A DNA stretch of 59,178 nt, from contig NMRA01000109.1 of assembly GCA_002633005.1 (NCBI GenBank), forward strand, positions 347,846 to 407,023, read 5' to 3'. This document shows positions 58,081 through 59,178 of the stretch, piece by piece. The translations under genes were made by a program, and so were the position numbers. The notes under the pieces are model-generated. The model was not told the origin of the DNA. It did not search any database and saw only the letters and a program-made list of their open reading frames with translations. Origin of the DNA: Phoronis australis (Eukaryota; Phoronida; Phoronidae). Within the stretch, counting starts at the first letter, position 1. Each line of letters begins with the position of its first letter.

Positions 58081-59178
58081 AGTCCTTGTCTCACGCGTTG
58101 TTAACCCTTATTACATGGTTAGAAGATGTTATAAGGATCCAAGAAGTACCTACCCCATAACTAATACACGATCCGTACTCGAAAACAGTTTAAATGAACG
58201 CGCCACTCACGATTCGCACCCGAAGAAACACCGCCATTTTGAACTTGCCGCGAACCCGGAAGTACAATTCATTCAGGAACCCAGGCCGAGAAAACGCCGT
58301 CAGTGCGACTGGAGCAGTGCCTGTACTGTTACCAGCCAGCAAACGGGGATAAAAAAAATCGACAGCGCGTCTTAATTTTGATAAAATCAAACTACGGACA
58401 ATTTTATGGAATTTGCTGAAGAAATGTGGCGAATAAATTTTGACAGAAATTATTTTGCTAGACTCGGGACCGCAGCCTATCGATCGGGACCCGGTGCGGA
58501 TCGAGACCAGACACTGGCGAACGGTAAATGCATGCGGTTGCAAGCTGTTTTGTCGAAGTAAAATGGTCAAATCATAAATGCTGCATATATTCAAGGGTAG
58601 TTTCAGACACTTGCATGAAATTACGGGCTGGTTAGTCCTGTGTCACACTGCCGCGGCAGACCTTAGTTAGCCTCAGTCACCAGCTACCAGTGAAGACATA
58701 GTCAAAATACAGCTTGTTAGTAGGCCTATGCAGCCTCCCGTTCAGTAGCGCTAGGACCTCGCTATGAAGCAAGACTTAGCGAGATTACGTGAGATATTGC
58801 CGTGTATTTTAAATGAGAACATGTGACTTTGACTAGGATTTTGCAAGGTTCTAGCGTAGGTCCTAGCGTCTACTAAACGCACGCCAGCTTTGCGCCAAGA
58901 CTACCCTTAGGCCTAACTGGTCGCTGGCCACAAACACAAAAACACGAAAATTTAACAAAGTTTCTTTTTTGTAGCAACGTTTGTCAAAATGTATCAACGT
59001 TAAGTCTTCACAAATTACAAAGTAGCCGATTGAACATGCCTTTCAGTTCAGCAAAAGTCGACATTGTAGGTGCCGCCAGAAATGAGACGAAGTCCAACGG
59101 GAATGTGAGCACATTTATCTCTTAATGAGTAACAACTGCGAGGCTGAAATTTGGTGAACACTGTGGAATCGTGCAGAA
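58081..59178 (+). mobile_element. TTAA-target element, copy B (runs off the window end)
   Basis: TTAA at 58077-58080 is followed by AGTCCTTGTCTCACGCG, then about 1.1 kb nearly identical to copy A read from 21296 down to 20201. The shared anonymous frame is at 58115-58375. The right terminus lies outside the window. The high similarity to copy A suggests recent movement. The only rearrangement is the flipped module at 58731-58887. Confidence 0.75.
58731..58887 (-). repeat. Inverted module inside TTAA element copy B
   Basis: The same 157-bp unit as at 20494-20650, flanked by the same element sequence (GTTAGTAGGCCTAT on one side, CAGCTTTGCGCCAAGACT on the other) but in reverse orientation relative to it. 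Inverted repeats GTTCAGTAGCGCTAGGACC and GGTCCTAGCGTCTACTAAAC bound it. Confidence 0.65.

Overview
The window is AT-rich, intron-dominated animal DNA with no bacterial-style gene packing. Extracellular modules (a thrombospondin type-1 repeat and a kringle) lie on short phase 1-1 exons. They are separated by many kilobases of decayed mobile DNA: hAT-like, TTAA-target and TA-target DNA transposons, RNase H-bearing non-LTR elements, an endonuclease-positive Penelope-like element, an LTR and tRNA-derived SINEs. P2X7-like domain remnants and a 2A-like retrotransposon motif add to the picture. I infer a marine invertebrate, most likely a deuterostome (hemichordate, cephalochordate or echinoderm grade), but the species cannot be fixed from this window.

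The plus strand appears to carry one long gene for a secreted or cell-surface modular protein, with neither end in the window. Exons: a Cys-rich module (697-870), a TSP1 module (4450-4641), a Cys-containing module (11839-12003), a module ending in an in-frame TAG (16191-16340) and a full kringle (17337-17639). Downstream is a chain of candidate very short exons: 35470-35532 (63 nt), 40445-40474 (30), 43860-43880 (21), 44069-44080 (12), 56320-56343 (24) and 56550-56575 (26). All but the last are symmetric phase 1-1, and they join without a stop from the kringle onward. This chain of microexons is the most interesting candidate biology here.

The introns and flanks hold layered transposons. A TTAA-target element (19466-21296) sits inside a hAT-like copy (about 19050-22640, minus strand), and the second hAT copy (about 29997-35311, plus strand) preserves the empty target site. 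A second TTAA copy begins at 58081 and runs off the window. A module of about 157 bp inside this element lies in opposite orientation in the two copies. A solo-LTR candidate (24654-25279) splits a non-LTR reverse transcriptase (about 22930-25560, minus). A Penelope-like element (51583-55737, minus) splits another non-LTR element. A 3.15-kb TA-flanked inverted-repeat element starts 58 bp after the splice donor of the 11839-12003 exon.

Two arrays (about 6295-7340 and 25680-27165) repeat a core resembling the bilaterian CTCF motif roughly every 115-160 bp. Other repeats are a 44-bp five-copy tandem repeat (40144-40363), duplicated 1.2-1.5-kb segments with P2X7-like remnants, and several tRNA-derived SINE candidates. 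No rRNA, CRISPR or operon-like feature was seen.
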